From an uncultured Spirochaetaceae bacterium (GTDB lineage: Bacteria; Spirochaetota; Spirochaetia; Treponematales; Treponemataceae), in the NCBI GenBank assembly GCA_902766345.1, contig CACXDK010000074.1, positions 1-11,779 of the forward strand: 11,779 nucleotides of DNA, written 5' to 3'. Positions 1 to 7,260 of this stretch are shown here, in pieces (position 1 is the stretch's first letter; every line of letters begins with the position of its first letter). The position numbers and the translations under genes were made by a program. A model generated the notes under the pieces. It was not told the DNA's origin and did no database searches. It saw nothing but the letters and a program-made list of their open reading frames with translations.

Positions 1-711
1 AGTCCTGTCTTTTGAAGCCACCAATTCATCTACAATAGCATTTTCATTTTTTAGCAAAGGAAAATCGGCTGCATTCAATACCATATCAGAACAAAGCATA
101 ACGGCACGCTCTATCATATTTTTAAGTTCGCGTACATTTCCTGGCCAGAAATATTCTTTCAAAAGCTTAACAGCAACAGGAGATATGCCCGTTACACTCT
201 TATTAAGATTGCGGTTATATAAGCGAAGAAAATACAAGGTCAGACCTTCTACATCATCAGTATGATGGCGCAAAGCAGGAACCGTTACGGGAAGGATATT
301 TAAATACGAAAAAAGAGTTTTATTAAACTTTCCCTGCTCTACAAGCAATTCCAAATCATTACTGGTAGAAGCAATAATTCTAAGTGTCCGTGGAAAAACT
401 TTTTCCTGTATCATGTTCAAAAGCTGTTCCTGCTGGCTCTGTGTTAAAAGAGAAACTTCATCCAAAAACAAAGTTGTTCCTTCTATAAGAGATTTTACAT
501 CAACAACGGAAGCTCCAGCACTTACGCATTTTATGCGTACAAAAGGAAAATCTTTATTAGTTCCTTTTAGATGAATCTGTTCTGCTACAAGTTCCTTACC
601 AACACCACGTTCCCCTGAAATCAAAACTGGAAAAGTTGATGAAGCAACATCATCAAGCCCATGCAGGAGATTAAGCATAAGTGCACTGTTAGCAATAAAC
701 ACATGATACAT
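1..711 (-). CDS. AAA+ protein of the sigma-54 activator (NtrC-like) family, 3' end cut off by window
   Basis: The 237 visible residues form a sigma-54-activator type AAA+ domain that begins almost at the N-terminus, with no receiver or other sensor domain in front. Visible motifs are Walker A GERGVGKE (33-40), Walker B TLFLDEV (80-86), a sensor I-like RIIAST (111-116) and the sensor II helix PGNVRELKN (190-198). Odd features: Walker A to Walker B is about 20 residues shorter than in NtrC, and the GAFTGA loop that contacts sigma-54 is absent. The second pore loop is also shortened, and the usual arginine-finger stretch FREDLYYRLN reads FNKTLFSYLN (129-138). By family knowledge such a protein should not remodel sigma-54 polymerase, so it may be a repurposed regulator; this is inference. 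The ATG at 711 is the first start after an in-frame TGA, and no Shine-Dalgarno is seen. The gene continues past base 1, so any C-terminal DNA-binding domain is out of view. Confidence 0.85.
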   Translation of the reverse strand, partial: MYHVFIANSALMLNLLHGLDDVASSTFPVLISGERGVGKELVAEQIHLKGTNKDFPFVRIKCVSAGASVVDVKSLIEGTTLFLDEVSLLTQSQQEQLLNMIQEKVFPRTLRIIASTSNDLELLVEQGKFNKTLFSYLNILPVTVPALRHHTDDVEGLTLYFLRLYNRNLNKSVTGISPVAVKLLKEYFWPGNVRELKNMIERAVMLCSDMVLNAADFPLLKNENAIVDELVASKDRT

Positions 712-717
712 GTTTAA

Positions 718-726
718 ATTATATCA
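718..726 (-). promoter_or_regulatory. Extended -10 promoter for a leaderless AAA+ gene
   Basis: On the minus strand the sequence TGATATAAT matches an extended -10 element (TGnTATAAT), with the TATAAT hexamer at 723-718. Six bases separate it from the ATG at 711, so the expected transcription start is the A of the start codon. The -35 position (746-741, ATGTGC) is poor, which fits dependence on the extended -10. It lies just after the terminator of the upstream gene, consistent with independent transcription. Confidence 0.6.
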
Positions 727-730
727 TAAA

Positions 731-775
731 AAACAAAAAAGCACATCACCATCTAAACGACAGCAATGTGCTTTT
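731..775 (-). terminator. Rho-independent terminator after cmk-rpsA
   Basis: Read on the minus strand, AAAAGCACAT (775-766) pairs with ATGTGCTTTT (746-737) across a loop of about 19 bases. A T-rich run to 731 follows. It begins 25 bases after the stop codon of the cmk-rpsA gene, so it probably ends the recA-to-rpsA transcript. Confidence 0.8.
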
Positions 776-800
776 CAAAATCTTATGCTAAAAAATCCAA

Positions 801-3155
801 CTACTCTTTGTGATTCTTAACACTGTCACCAATCGTATATCCGCCTTCATCATCATTATTTGAAGACATATACTGAGAGATTTCAGCACGTGCCTGTGCA
901 CGCTTATATTCCTTGATTGAGAAAGCAACCTTTTCTCTTTCAACGTCAACAGATACAACGTAAACGTTTACCTTGTCGCCAACATTGAACTTCTTTACAG
1001 CTTCTTCAAAAGGAGTTTCTCTATCATCAGTAATGTTAGCCTTGTTTACAAGACCTTCAATTCCGTTTGGAGCCTTTACGAAGATACCGAAATCAGTAAT
1101 AGAAGTTACTTCACCTTCAAGAGTGCTTCCCTGCTTGTACTGTGAAGCAAACTCTTTCCAAGGATTGTCTGTAAGCTGTTTTACACCTACACGGATTCTG
1201 TGGTTTTCAGAATCAGCTTCAGTAACAATAACATCAAGTTCCTGATCAACCTTGATTTCGCTACCAGGATGCTTTACCTTCTTTGTCCAAGAGAGGTCTT
1301 CACCTGAAAGGAATGCATCAATGCCTTCTTCAAGCTGAATGAATGCACCGCTGTTTGTAATCTTTACAACCTTACCGCGAACCTTTGTTCCTTCTGGATA
1401 CTTTTCAGCAATAGTATCCCAAGGATTTGCAGTAACCTGCTTAAGACCGAGTGATACACGACCAGCCTGGATATCATATCCGAGGATCATGCATTCTACT
1501 TCATCACCTTCTTTCAACATGTCAGAAGGCTTATTAATCTTCTTTGTCCAGCTGAACTCAGAAATGTGAGCAAGACCTTCAATGCCTTCTTCAAGTTCAA
1601 TGAAAGCACCAAATTCTGTAAGCTTTGTTACCTTGCCCTTTACAACATCATTTACATGATATTTATCTTCAAAGTGCAACCATGGGTCTTCTGAGAAATG
1701 CTTGAGGGAAAGATTAATTCTCTTCTTTTCCTGATCAAGGCGGATAACCTTCAAGTCAATTTCCTGACCTTTCTTTACAAAATCCTTAGGACGAGTTACA
1801 TGACCCCAGCTCATATCATTGATATGGAGGAGACCATCAAATCCACCCAAGTCGATAAATGCACCAAAGCTTGTAAATGATTTTACAACACCCTTTACAG
1901 AGTCGCCAATCTTTACATCGCTAAAGAACTTTTCTCTATCTGTATCGATTCTTTCTTCAAGATATTTGCGGCGGTTTACAACTACGTTTCTTCTACCTTC
2001 GCTGTAAAGTCGCTCAATATAGAATTTTCCCTTTGTGCCGATAAGCTTTTCAGCTTTTTCAACTTTCTGGCTGTCTGCCTGACTGATTGGAAGGAATGCA
2101 TTAATTCCACCACCCAAATCAACCATGTAACCGCCCTTTGTCAAGGAAACAATTTTACCATCAACTGCGGTCTTTTCGGCAAATACAGTCTTGAACTTTT
2201 CCCAAAGGCACTTTTCATCTGCCTTGAGTTTTGAAACTTCAGGTCCGTTCTTTCCAAACTGATTGATGAGATAGACAGTAATGTCACTGCCAACTTCAGG
2301 AATATCGTCACCAAATTCAGACAGAGGAATCTTTCCTTCTGATTTACAGTTTACATCTACAAAAACTGTATCTTCATTTACCTGAACAACCTTTCCTGTT
2401 ACAAGAGCGTTGTCTTCAACCTGCTCCATTCTGTTAATTGACTCTTCTAATTGTGTGTGAATGTCGTCTTTGGAGCCCCTTTCGACATTCTGATCCACTT
2501 CCTTCTGTGCCATAATAGATCCTTTAGTATTGATTTCTGACTTGATTATCTCACAAACCTCATTTATGGTCAAGTCGGATGTGTCAATATATCGTGCATC
2601 TTTAGCTCTTTTTAGCGAACCTTCTGCCTTATTTCTGTCCATTTCGTCACGTTTTATGATAGCCTGCTTAATTTCTTCCAAAGAAAGATCGCTGACCCCC
2701 TGATCAAAACGTCTTTTTGCCTGAACATCAATGCTTGCATCAAGGTAAAACTTATATTCTGCATCAGGAAAAACAACAGTAGTCATGTCCCTTCCTTCAC
2801 AGATTATATCAAGCTTTTTAACAATCTGACGCATCCTGTCATTTACAAGATGCCTTAACTCTACAATGGAAGATATTCTGGAAACATTTGCATCAACCTT
2901 ATCCTGATGAAGCTGAGATTCCACATCCTTTCCATTCAAAATAAGATGGGCATTTACATAATCAAGCTTCTGCTTTTTAACAAATGCCATTACTGCATCG
3001 TTATCTTCAATGTTTACCCCTGCATCAAGAACTGCAAGTGTAAGAGCCCTGTAAAAACTGCCGCTGTTCAGGTAAACAATATTCAAATCTTCTGCAACTT
3101 TATGAGCTACAGTACTCTTTCCTGTTCCGGCAGGTCCATCAATAGCAATAACCAT
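801..3155 (-). CDS. cmk-rpsA: Fused cytidylate kinase / 30S ribosomal protein S1
   Basis: The 784-residue product has two parts. Residues 1 to about 212 are cytidylate kinase, which phosphorylates CMP and dCMP in the cytosol. It shows the P-loop GPAGTGKST (7-15), the CMP-binding segments LNSGSFYR (29-36) and GRDMTTVVFPDA (121-132), and the lid region with RDEMDRN (169-175) and DARYIDTS (186-193). Residues 215-784 are ribosomal protein S1, which brings mRNA to the 30S subunit. They hold six S1 OB-fold repeats at about 250-308, 328-397, 417-486, 502-573, 589-660 and 676-748. Each half is close to its stand-alone length (227 and 557 in E. coli). The ATG at 3155 has an AGAGGA Shine-Dalgarno eight bases upstream and follows the pseudouridine synthase stop by 15 bases. 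The fusion is known from Treponema. The S1 half also has its own start signal (see 2511-2525). A terminator follows. Confidence 0.95.
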   Translation of the reverse strand: MVIAIDGPAGTGKSTVAHKVAEDLNIVYLNSGSFYRALTLAVLDAGVNIEDNDAVMAFVKKQKLDYVNAHLILNGKDVESQLHQDKVDANVSRISSIVELRHLVNDRMRQIVKKLDIICEGRDMTTVVFPDAEYKFYLDASIDVQAKRRFDQGVSDLSLEEIKQAIIKRDEMDRNKAEGSLKRAKDARYIDTSDLTINEVCEIIKSEINTKGSIMAQKEVDQNVERGSKDDIHTQLEESINRMEQVEDNALVTGKVVQVNEDTVFVDVNCKSEGKIPLSEFGDDIPEVGSDITVYLINQFGKNGPEVSKLKADEKCLWEKFKTVFAEKTAVDGKIVSLTKGGYMVDLGGGINAFLPISQADSQKVEKAEKLIGTKGKFYIERLYSEGRRNVVVNRRKYLEERIDTDREKFFSDVKIGDSVKGVVKSFTSFGAFIDLGGFDGLLHINDMSWGHVTRPKDFVKKGQEIDLKVIRLDQEKKRINLSLKHFSEDPWLHFEDKYHVNDVVKGKVTKLTEFGAFIELEEGIEGLAHISEFSWTKKINKPSDMLKEGDEVECMILGYDIQAGRVSLGLKQVTANPWDTIAEKYPEGTKVRGKVVKITNSGAFIQLEEGIDAFLSGEDLSWTKKVKHPGSEIKVDQELDVIVTEADSENHRIRVGVKQLTDNPWKEFASQYKQGSTLEGEVTSITDFGIFVKAPNGIEGLVNKANITDDRETPFEEAVKKFNVGDKVNVYVVSVDVEREKVAFSIKEYKRAQARAEISQYMSSNNDDEGGYTIGDSVKNHKE
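2511..2525 (-). promoter_or_regulatory. Internal ribosome-binding site and ATG for free S1
   Basis: Exactly at the kinase/S1 junction, AAAGGA (2525-2520) lies six bases before an in-frame ATG (2513-2511, residue 215). The protein from there starts MAQKEVDQ and would be a complete 570-residue S1. The match and spacing are at least as good as for the main start of the fusion. That a separate S1 is really made is inference. Confidence 0.6.
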
Positions 3156-3170
3156 ATATTAATTCCTCTT

Positions 3171-3884
3171 TTAATACTGAGAACTTTTACAAAGACGAAG
3201 CAAAGCCTGAATTTCGGCCTGTGTCAAATCGCGGAATTCGCCAAACTGCAGTCCGCCAACCCCGACACAACCAATGCGTATTCGCATCAAGCTTTTTATT
3301 CCTATTTCACGCGATTCAAATACACGGCGGATTTCACGATTTTTTCCTTCAATAAGAACAATACGCATTCTATGAGAATTAAGCTCTTCTGCTTCCTTAC
3401 AGCGATAGAACGTATCTTCAACACGAATACCTTTCATGAAATCTTCACAAAGACCTCTTGGTAATGGAAGACTTGTATCTACAATATATTCCTTTTCCAT
3501 TTCAGCAGAAGGATGTGAAAGTCTTGCAGCAAAATCGCCATCATTCGTAAATATAATAAGACCGCTGGAAAACATATCAAGGCGTCCGACATTGTACAGG
3601 CGCTCAGGATAAGTTTCCTTCAACAAATCCGCAGCAACAGCCCTGCCCTTTTCATCAGCAAGGGAACAAACATAGCCTGCAGGTTTATTCAGCAAAACAT
3701 ACCGTTTTGTTTCTTCCAGATGAATTTCCTTTCCGTCCACACAAACAGTATCAGAAGCACTTACTTTTGTTCCAAGTTCCGTTACAACAGTTCCGTTTAC
3801 GCTCACTCTTCCAGCAAGTATAATTGCCTCACTTGCCCTACGGCTTGCAACGCCAGAACGAGCCATATACAGCTGAAGTCTCAT
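3171..3884 (-). CDS. rluB: Pseudouridine synthase, RluB/RsuA family (rRNA)
   Basis: This 237-residue enzyme converts a uridine in rRNA to pseudouridine. An N-terminal S4 RNA-binding domain (residues 1-50, with SGVASRRASEAI) precedes the RsuA/RluB/E/F catalytic domain. LLNKPAGYVCS (64-74) and GRLDMFSSGL (100-109) are clear, with the catalytic aspartate at D103. The later motif EGKNREIRR is the family's C-terminal signature. I chose the ATG at 3884 because the S4 domain starts at once there. A longer reading from 3992 would add 36 residues without family character and would overlap scpB by 92 bases. The chosen start lies 16 bases after the scpB stop, with only a weak Shine-Dalgarno (AAAGA). This neighbourhood, after scpA and scpB, favours RluB (23S rRNA helix 89) over RsuA, but the exact target cannot be read from the sequence. 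Confidence 0.9.
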   Translation of the reverse strand: MRLQLYMARSGVASRRASEAIILAGRVSVNGTVVTELGTKVSASDTVCVDGKEIHLEETKRYVLLNKPAGYVCSLADEKGRAVAADLLKETYPERLYNVGRLDMFSSGLIIFTNDGDFAARLSHPSAEMEKEYIVDTSLPLPRGLCEDFMKGIRVEDTFYRCKEAEELNSHRMRIVLIEGKNREIRRVFESREIGIKSLMRIRIGCVGVGGLQFGEFRDLTQAEIQALLRLCKSSQY

Positions 3885-3900
3885 TAAGTCTTTTGTATTA

Positions 3901-4617
3901 CTATCTTGCAAGTACGAACCTCTCGTTTTCTGCCTCATCAAGCTGAGGCAAATCAGCAATGCTCTGTAAATGGAAGAATTCAAGGAAGTCATCAGTAGTT
4001 CCGTAAAGAGTAGGCTTTCCAGGAATGTCTTTTTTTTTAATTTCTTTTATAAACTTTCTGTCCAAAAGAATGCGCATCATGTTGTCTACATTTACATGAC
4101 GAATGCTTTCAATTTCAGCTCTTGTAATAGGCTGACTGTATGCAATTATAGAAAGCGTTTCTATGGCAGCCTTACTCAATCTGCCTTCGTTCTTCTTTCC
4201 GTATCTTTCCTTTACAAGATCAAAGCTTTCTTTTTTAGGAGTAAGAATCCAACCGCCCAAAATAAGTGAAACTTCAATGCCACTGTCAGGGCTTGTATAT
4301 TTTTCCTTTAAGCGTTCAATACATTCATTTACAACATCTTCTGAAAGCTGTGTAATTTTTGACAGTACTTCAACAGACTGCGGTTCACTTTCCAAAAAAA
4401 GAACAGTCTCCAGCAATGCTGTTTCACTGTCAAGATTTAAATCAGTCCGTCTTTGAATTGTTCCAACATAGGACTCATCAGATTCTTCTTCATGAACAAA
4501 TGTAAGCTGATCCTTACTTTCCACTCTATGTTTCACTTCTTCTTCACTTAGATTTTTTTCTTCCTGAACTACAGCCTCTTCCGTAGGATTTTCTACGCTG
4601 CCTGTTTCTTCCTGCAT
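3901..4617 (-). CDS. scpB: Segregation and condensation protein B
   Basis: ScpB (238 residues) dimerises and binds ScpA in the SMC-ScpAB condensin that organises and segregates the chromosome. The family core runs from about residue 63 (LDSETALLETVLFLESEP) through two winged-helix domains. The second contains the diagnostic LSKAAIETLSIIAYSQPITRAE, followed by GKPTLYGTTDDFLEFF. About 60 acidic residues, rich in Glu, precede the core; many ScpB proteins lack this extension, and it looks disordered. The ATG overlaps the end of scpA by 25 bases, with a GGAG Shine-Dalgarno inside scpA, so translation is probably coupled and keeps the two partners in balance. No smc gene is visible in the window. 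Confidence 0.93.
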   Translation of the reverse strand: MQEETGSVENPTEEAVVQEEKNLSEEEVKHRVESKDQLTFVHEEESDESYVGTIQRRTDLNLDSETALLETVLFLESEPQSVEVLSKITQLSEDVVNECIERLKEKYTSPDSGIEVSLILGGWILTPKKESFDLVKERYGKKNEGRLSKAAIETLSIIAYSQPITRAEIESIRHVNVDNMMRILLDRKFIKEIKKKDIPGKPTLYGTTDDFLEFFHLQSIADLPQLDEAENERFVLAR

Positions 4618-5348
4618 ATTTTAATATCTCCAAACATCTTATTCTGATAAATGTCTGCCAAATTCAGTTTTACAGCCTCCAAGATTGCCATAAAAGCACA
4701 GATTACGTCAAGTTCATTTCCGCGTCTGGTAATCAAATCTGTAAACATGCACTCACCGTTCTTTTCAAGCAATTCATTCATGAGTGCAATTTTTTCATTA
4801 GGAGTAATATCTTCACTGATATTCAGCGTACCAGAAAGGGAATCCATTCTAGTCAGGTTCCTGAAAATCTTCTGCATATCCTGCAGCAAAGACCAGGTAT
4901 CCATTTTTTCCCACTGGCTTTCATCTTCTTCAAACGGCAGGAACCGCTCTATTTTTTTACGCTCAAAGCTCCACTCACTCTGCTCTTCCTGTTCTTCCAT
5001 GAGCAAAGAAAGCTTCTTAAAGCGCTGATATTCAATTAACTGTTCAACAAGTTCTGTTCGTGGATCTTCCATGCTTTCATCGTCATCATAAGACACCTCA
5101 ACAGGAAGAAGCATTCTGCTTTTTATATAGATAAGCTTAGAAGCCCAGGCATAAAACTCGCTCAAATCCTGCAAGTTTGTTTCTACAGCATAATCAAGGT
5201 AATCAAGATACTGTTCTGTAATTTCTGCAATAGGGATATCATAAATGTTTATTTTATTTTCCCTTATCAAACTCCACAGTAAATCAAGAGGTCCTTCAAA
5301 CTGACCTGCCGTAAACTTTCTGTCTGCACGAACATTTTCTTCTGACAT
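4593..5348 (-). CDS. scpA: Segregation and condensation protein A (kleisin)
   Basis: ScpA (251 residues, normal length) is the kleisin that bridges the heads of the SMC dimer and carries ScpB. The N-terminal signature is clear at residues 11-52: FEGPLDLLWSLIRENKINIYDIPI followed by EITEQYLDYL. A conserved helix, ASKLIYIKSRMLLP, follows. The middle is charged and acidic. The C-terminal winged helix is represented by ICAFMAILEAVKLNLADIYQN. The ATG lies four bases after the folK stop, and a G-rich stretch spanning the folK stop can serve as ribosome-binding site. The 3' end overlaps scpB by 25 bases. Confidence 0.94.
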   Translation of the reverse strand: MSEENVRADRKFTAGQFEGPLDLLWSLIRENKINIYDIPIAEITEQYLDYLDYAVETNLQDLSEFYAWASKLIYIKSRMLLPVEVSYDDDESMEDPRTELVEQLIEYQRFKKLSLLMEEQEEQSEWSFERKKIERFLPFEEDESQWEKMDTWSLLQDMQKIFRNLTRMDSLSGTLNISEDITPNEKIALMNELLEKNGECMFTDLITRRGNELDVICAFMAILEAVKLNLADIYQNKMFGDIKICRKKQAA

Positions 5349-5352
5349 TTCC

Positions 5353-5832
5353 CTACCCCACCAATTCTATTTTCTGACTGGAAACTTTCTTTAAAGCATC
5401 CTTATATTTTTCGGCATACGCAGGAAGAATTTCAACCAGAGGAACAAGTACAAAAGCCCTTTCTTCCAAGCGCTCGTGCGGAACAACAAGATCTTTTTCG
5501 CGTATAACCTGATTTCCAAAAAGCTCAATATCAATATCAAGAGGGCGAGGACCATTTCTTATTTCTTTAGACCTGTCCCGCCCATATTTATTTTCTATAG
5601 AGTGAATAAAATCAAGCAGTTCATAAGCAGAGCCTTCAAATTGCCCCGCAACAACCATATTATAAAAATCCTCCTGATCGGTATAATACATTGCCTTTGT
5701 CTTATATACCGAAGAAAGTTTTATATTCTGCATGCGGTTTGAAAGCTCAACACAGGCTTGAGCCAACAATTCCTTAGGAGATTTTCCTTCATAAGAACGG
5801 TTAGAACCAAGCCCTAAAACTATATCCTGCAT
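5353..5832 (-). CDS. folK: 6-hydroxymethyl-7,8-dihydropterin pyrophosphokinase
   Basis: FolK (159 residues, full length) transfers pyrophosphate from ATP to 6-hydroxymethyl-7,8-dihydropterin, the step before dihydropteroate synthase in folate synthesis. The N-terminus VLGLGSNRSYEG is typical. The signature GPRPLDIDIELFG (94-106) supplies the two magnesium-binding aspartates, D99 and D101. VPHERLEERAFVLVPL (117-132) is the conserved substrate and ATP loop. It starts three bases after the recA stop and ends four bases before scpA. The best Shine-Dalgarno-like element (GAGGA) sits within the recA end, rather far from the ATG, so re-initiation after recA is likely. Other folate genes (folP, folB) are not in the window. 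Confidence 0.94.
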   Translation of the reverse strand: MQDIVLGLGSNRSYEGKSPKELLAQACVELSNRMQNIKLSSVYKTKAMYYTDQEDFYNMVVAGQFEGSAYELLDFIHSIENKYGRDRSKEIRNGPRPLDIDIELFGNQVIREKDLVVPHERLEERAFVLVPLVEILPAYAEKYKDALKKVSSQKIELVG

Positions 5833-5835
5833 AGA

Positions 5836-7158
5836 TTAAAACAAATCCTCAGGAACAGGTTTGTCATCAGCAGCAGCTTTTGCTAAAGACACAGCAGAAG
5901 AGGAAGCCTTTGCTTTTGCAGTTTTCTGAGCAGGAGAAGCTGCTGGTGCAGCTGCTGTTGGTGCAGCACTTGATGTCGATGCTGAAGCAGCAGGTGTAGC
6001 AGGAGCCGTAACCTTTTCAGGCTCAGGAACATAAGAACCTACTCCAACCCCCTTTAAGCGCATTTCCTTTTCGTATGCAAGAATTCTTTCTTCGGTAACA
6101 ACATCCCCTTCTTTTGTACGCAAAACCTGACCAGGAAAAAGTTTTTCGCGAAGTGTATGCTCCAAATCAAGACGGTAATCAGGATTTCTTTCAATAAATG
6201 AAACAGCATTTTCCTTTCCCTGACCGATTTTTTCTTCACCGCGGGTATACCAAGAGCCTTTTTTATCAATAAGACCATGCTTTACTGCAGAATCAAGGAT
6301 TGAAGCACTTGAAGAAACACCCTTTCCAAAGTAAATATCAAGTTCAACCTTACGGAATGGAGGAGCAACCTTATTCTTTACAATCTTTACACGTACACGG
6401 TTTCCTACAGCTTCTTCATCACCCTTTCCATCAATAGACTCAACACGGCGAATTTCAAGACGGACAGATGAATAGAACTTCAAGGCATTACCACCAGTTG
6501 TTGTCTCTGGGTTGCCAAACATAACACCAATCTTCATACGAATCTGGTTAATAAACACAACAATACACTTACTCTTGCCTACAATGGCAGTAAGTTTTCG
6601 CAATGCCTGGCTCATAAGACGAGCCTGCAGACCCATTACAGAGTCTCCCATTTCTCCTTCAATTTCCTTCTGAGGAGTAAGGGCAGCAACGCTATCCACA
6701 ACAATAATATCTACAGCACCAGAGCGTACAAGGTTTTCACAAATTTCAAGAGCCTGTTCTCCAGTATCTGGCTGAGAAACCCACAGCTCATCAATATTTA
6801 CGCCCAAATTCTTTGCATAAACAGGGTCAAGAGCATGTTCTGCATCAATAAAAGCTGCAATGCCGCCAAGTTTCTGAGCTTCTGCAATAGCATGAAGTGC
6901 AAGGGTTGTTTTACCTGAACTTTCAGGTCCGTACATTTCAATAATTCTTCCGCGTGGATATCCACCAATTCCCAATGCTTCATCAAGCAATATAGAACCA
7001 GAAGGTACAACATCTACACTAGTTATATCTGTTTTAGTTCCAAGTTTCATCAAGGAACCTGAACCAAACTGTTTTTCTATCTGTAAACGTGCAGCTTCAA
7101 GAGCCTTAAGTTTTTCTGACATTTCTACTGGGGCTTTTTCTTCTGTTGACTTAGCCAC
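5836..7158 (-). CDS. recA: Recombinase RecA with a long C-terminal tail
   Basis: RecA (440 residues) forms ATP-dependent filaments on single-stranded DNA for homologous recombination and, where present, induces the SOS response. Walker A is GPESSGKT (77-84), the catalytic-glutamate region is FIDAEHALD (103-111), Walker B is [10 protein letters not shown] (151-160), and loop L2 is [25 protein letters not shown] from about 214. The core ends near 375. The last 65 residues are Ala/Pro/Ser/Thr-rich, then lysine-rich, and end in the acidic tip [10 protein letters not shown]. Typical RecA is about 350 residues, so this tail is unusually long. I place the start at GTG (7158) because a near-perfect GGGAGGA lies four bases before it. 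An ATG at residue 13 is the alternative, with no comparable site. folK follows after three bases. Confidence 0.97.
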   Translation of the reverse strand: MAKSTEEKAPVEMSEKLKALEAARLQIEKQFGSGSLMKLGTKTDITSVDVVPSGSILLDEALGIGGYPRGRIIEMYGPESSGKTTLALHAIAEAQKLGGIAAFIDAEHALDPVYAKNLGVNIDELWVSQPDTGEQALEICENLVRSGAVDIIVVDSVAALTPQKEIEGEMGDSVMGLQARLMSQALRKLTAIVGKSKCIVVFINQIRMKIGVMFGNPETTTGGNALKFYSSVRLEIRRVESIDGKGDEEAVGNRVRVKIVKNKVAPPFRKVELDIYFGKGVSSSASILDSAVKHGLIDKKGSWYTRGEEKIGQGKENAVSFIERNPDYRLDLEHTLREKLFPGQVLRTKEGDVVTEERILAYEKEMRLKGVGVGSYVPEPEKVTAPATPAASASTSSAAPTAAAPAASPAQKTAKAKASSSAVSLAKAAADDKPVPEDLF

Positions 7159-7169
7159 TTTGTCCTCCC
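7159..7169 (-). promoter_or_regulatory. recA ribosome-binding site that decides the GTG start
   Basis: GGGAGGA (7169-7163) followed by CAAA and GTG is the strongest Shine-Dalgarno I saw in the window. It supports the GTG at 7158 over the downstream ATG at codon 13. Confidence 0.8.
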
Positions 7170-7227
7170 AAAAAATAAAAAATTCTCTCTATATATGTAT
7201 TACACAAGAAACATCATTTTTTGCATG

Positions 7228-7253
7228 ATTTTTGATAAAAATGTATCAAAAAT
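7228..7253. promoter_or_regulatory. AT-rich palindrome in the recA upstream region
   Basis: Two perfect 10-base arms, ATTTTTGATA (7228-7237) and TATCAAAAAT (7244-7253), flank a 6-base centre. A shorter inverted repeat, ATCAT/ATGAT (7213-7217 and 7225-7229), abuts it. It lies just after the stop of the preceding gene and 70 to 95 bases before recA. It may be an operator for a repressor or a weak hairpin. No T-run follows on the minus strand, so a classical terminator is unlikely. It does not match the E. coli or Bacillus LexA boxes. I could not place a convincing recA promoter; TATATA at 7195-7190 is a weak -10 candidate. Confidence 0.45.
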
Positions 7254-7260
7254 ATAAAAA

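Noticed and set aside
801..3155. Artificial fusion of cmk and rpsA through a missed stop or frameshift
   Set aside because: The frame is continuous across the junction and the same fusion is known from Treponema.
2907..3464. 185-codon plus-strand open frame opposite cmk and the pseudouridine synthase
   Set aside because: It is antisense to two well-supported genes, shows no recognisable protein features and no convincing start signal.
3885..3992. Longer N-terminus for the pseudouridine synthase
   Set aside because: It would add 36 residues foreign to the S4 domain and overlap scpB by 92 bases; the domain starts exactly at the ATG at 3884.
7228..7253. Rho-independent terminator of the envelope operon
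   Set aside because: The hairpin is almost all A/T and no T-run follows the stem on the minus strand, so I list it as a palindrome of unknown role.
7159..7260. Standard LexA (SOS) box upstream of recA
   Set aside because: I find neither the E. coli CTG-N10-CAG nor the Bacillus GAAC-N4-GTTC pattern here.
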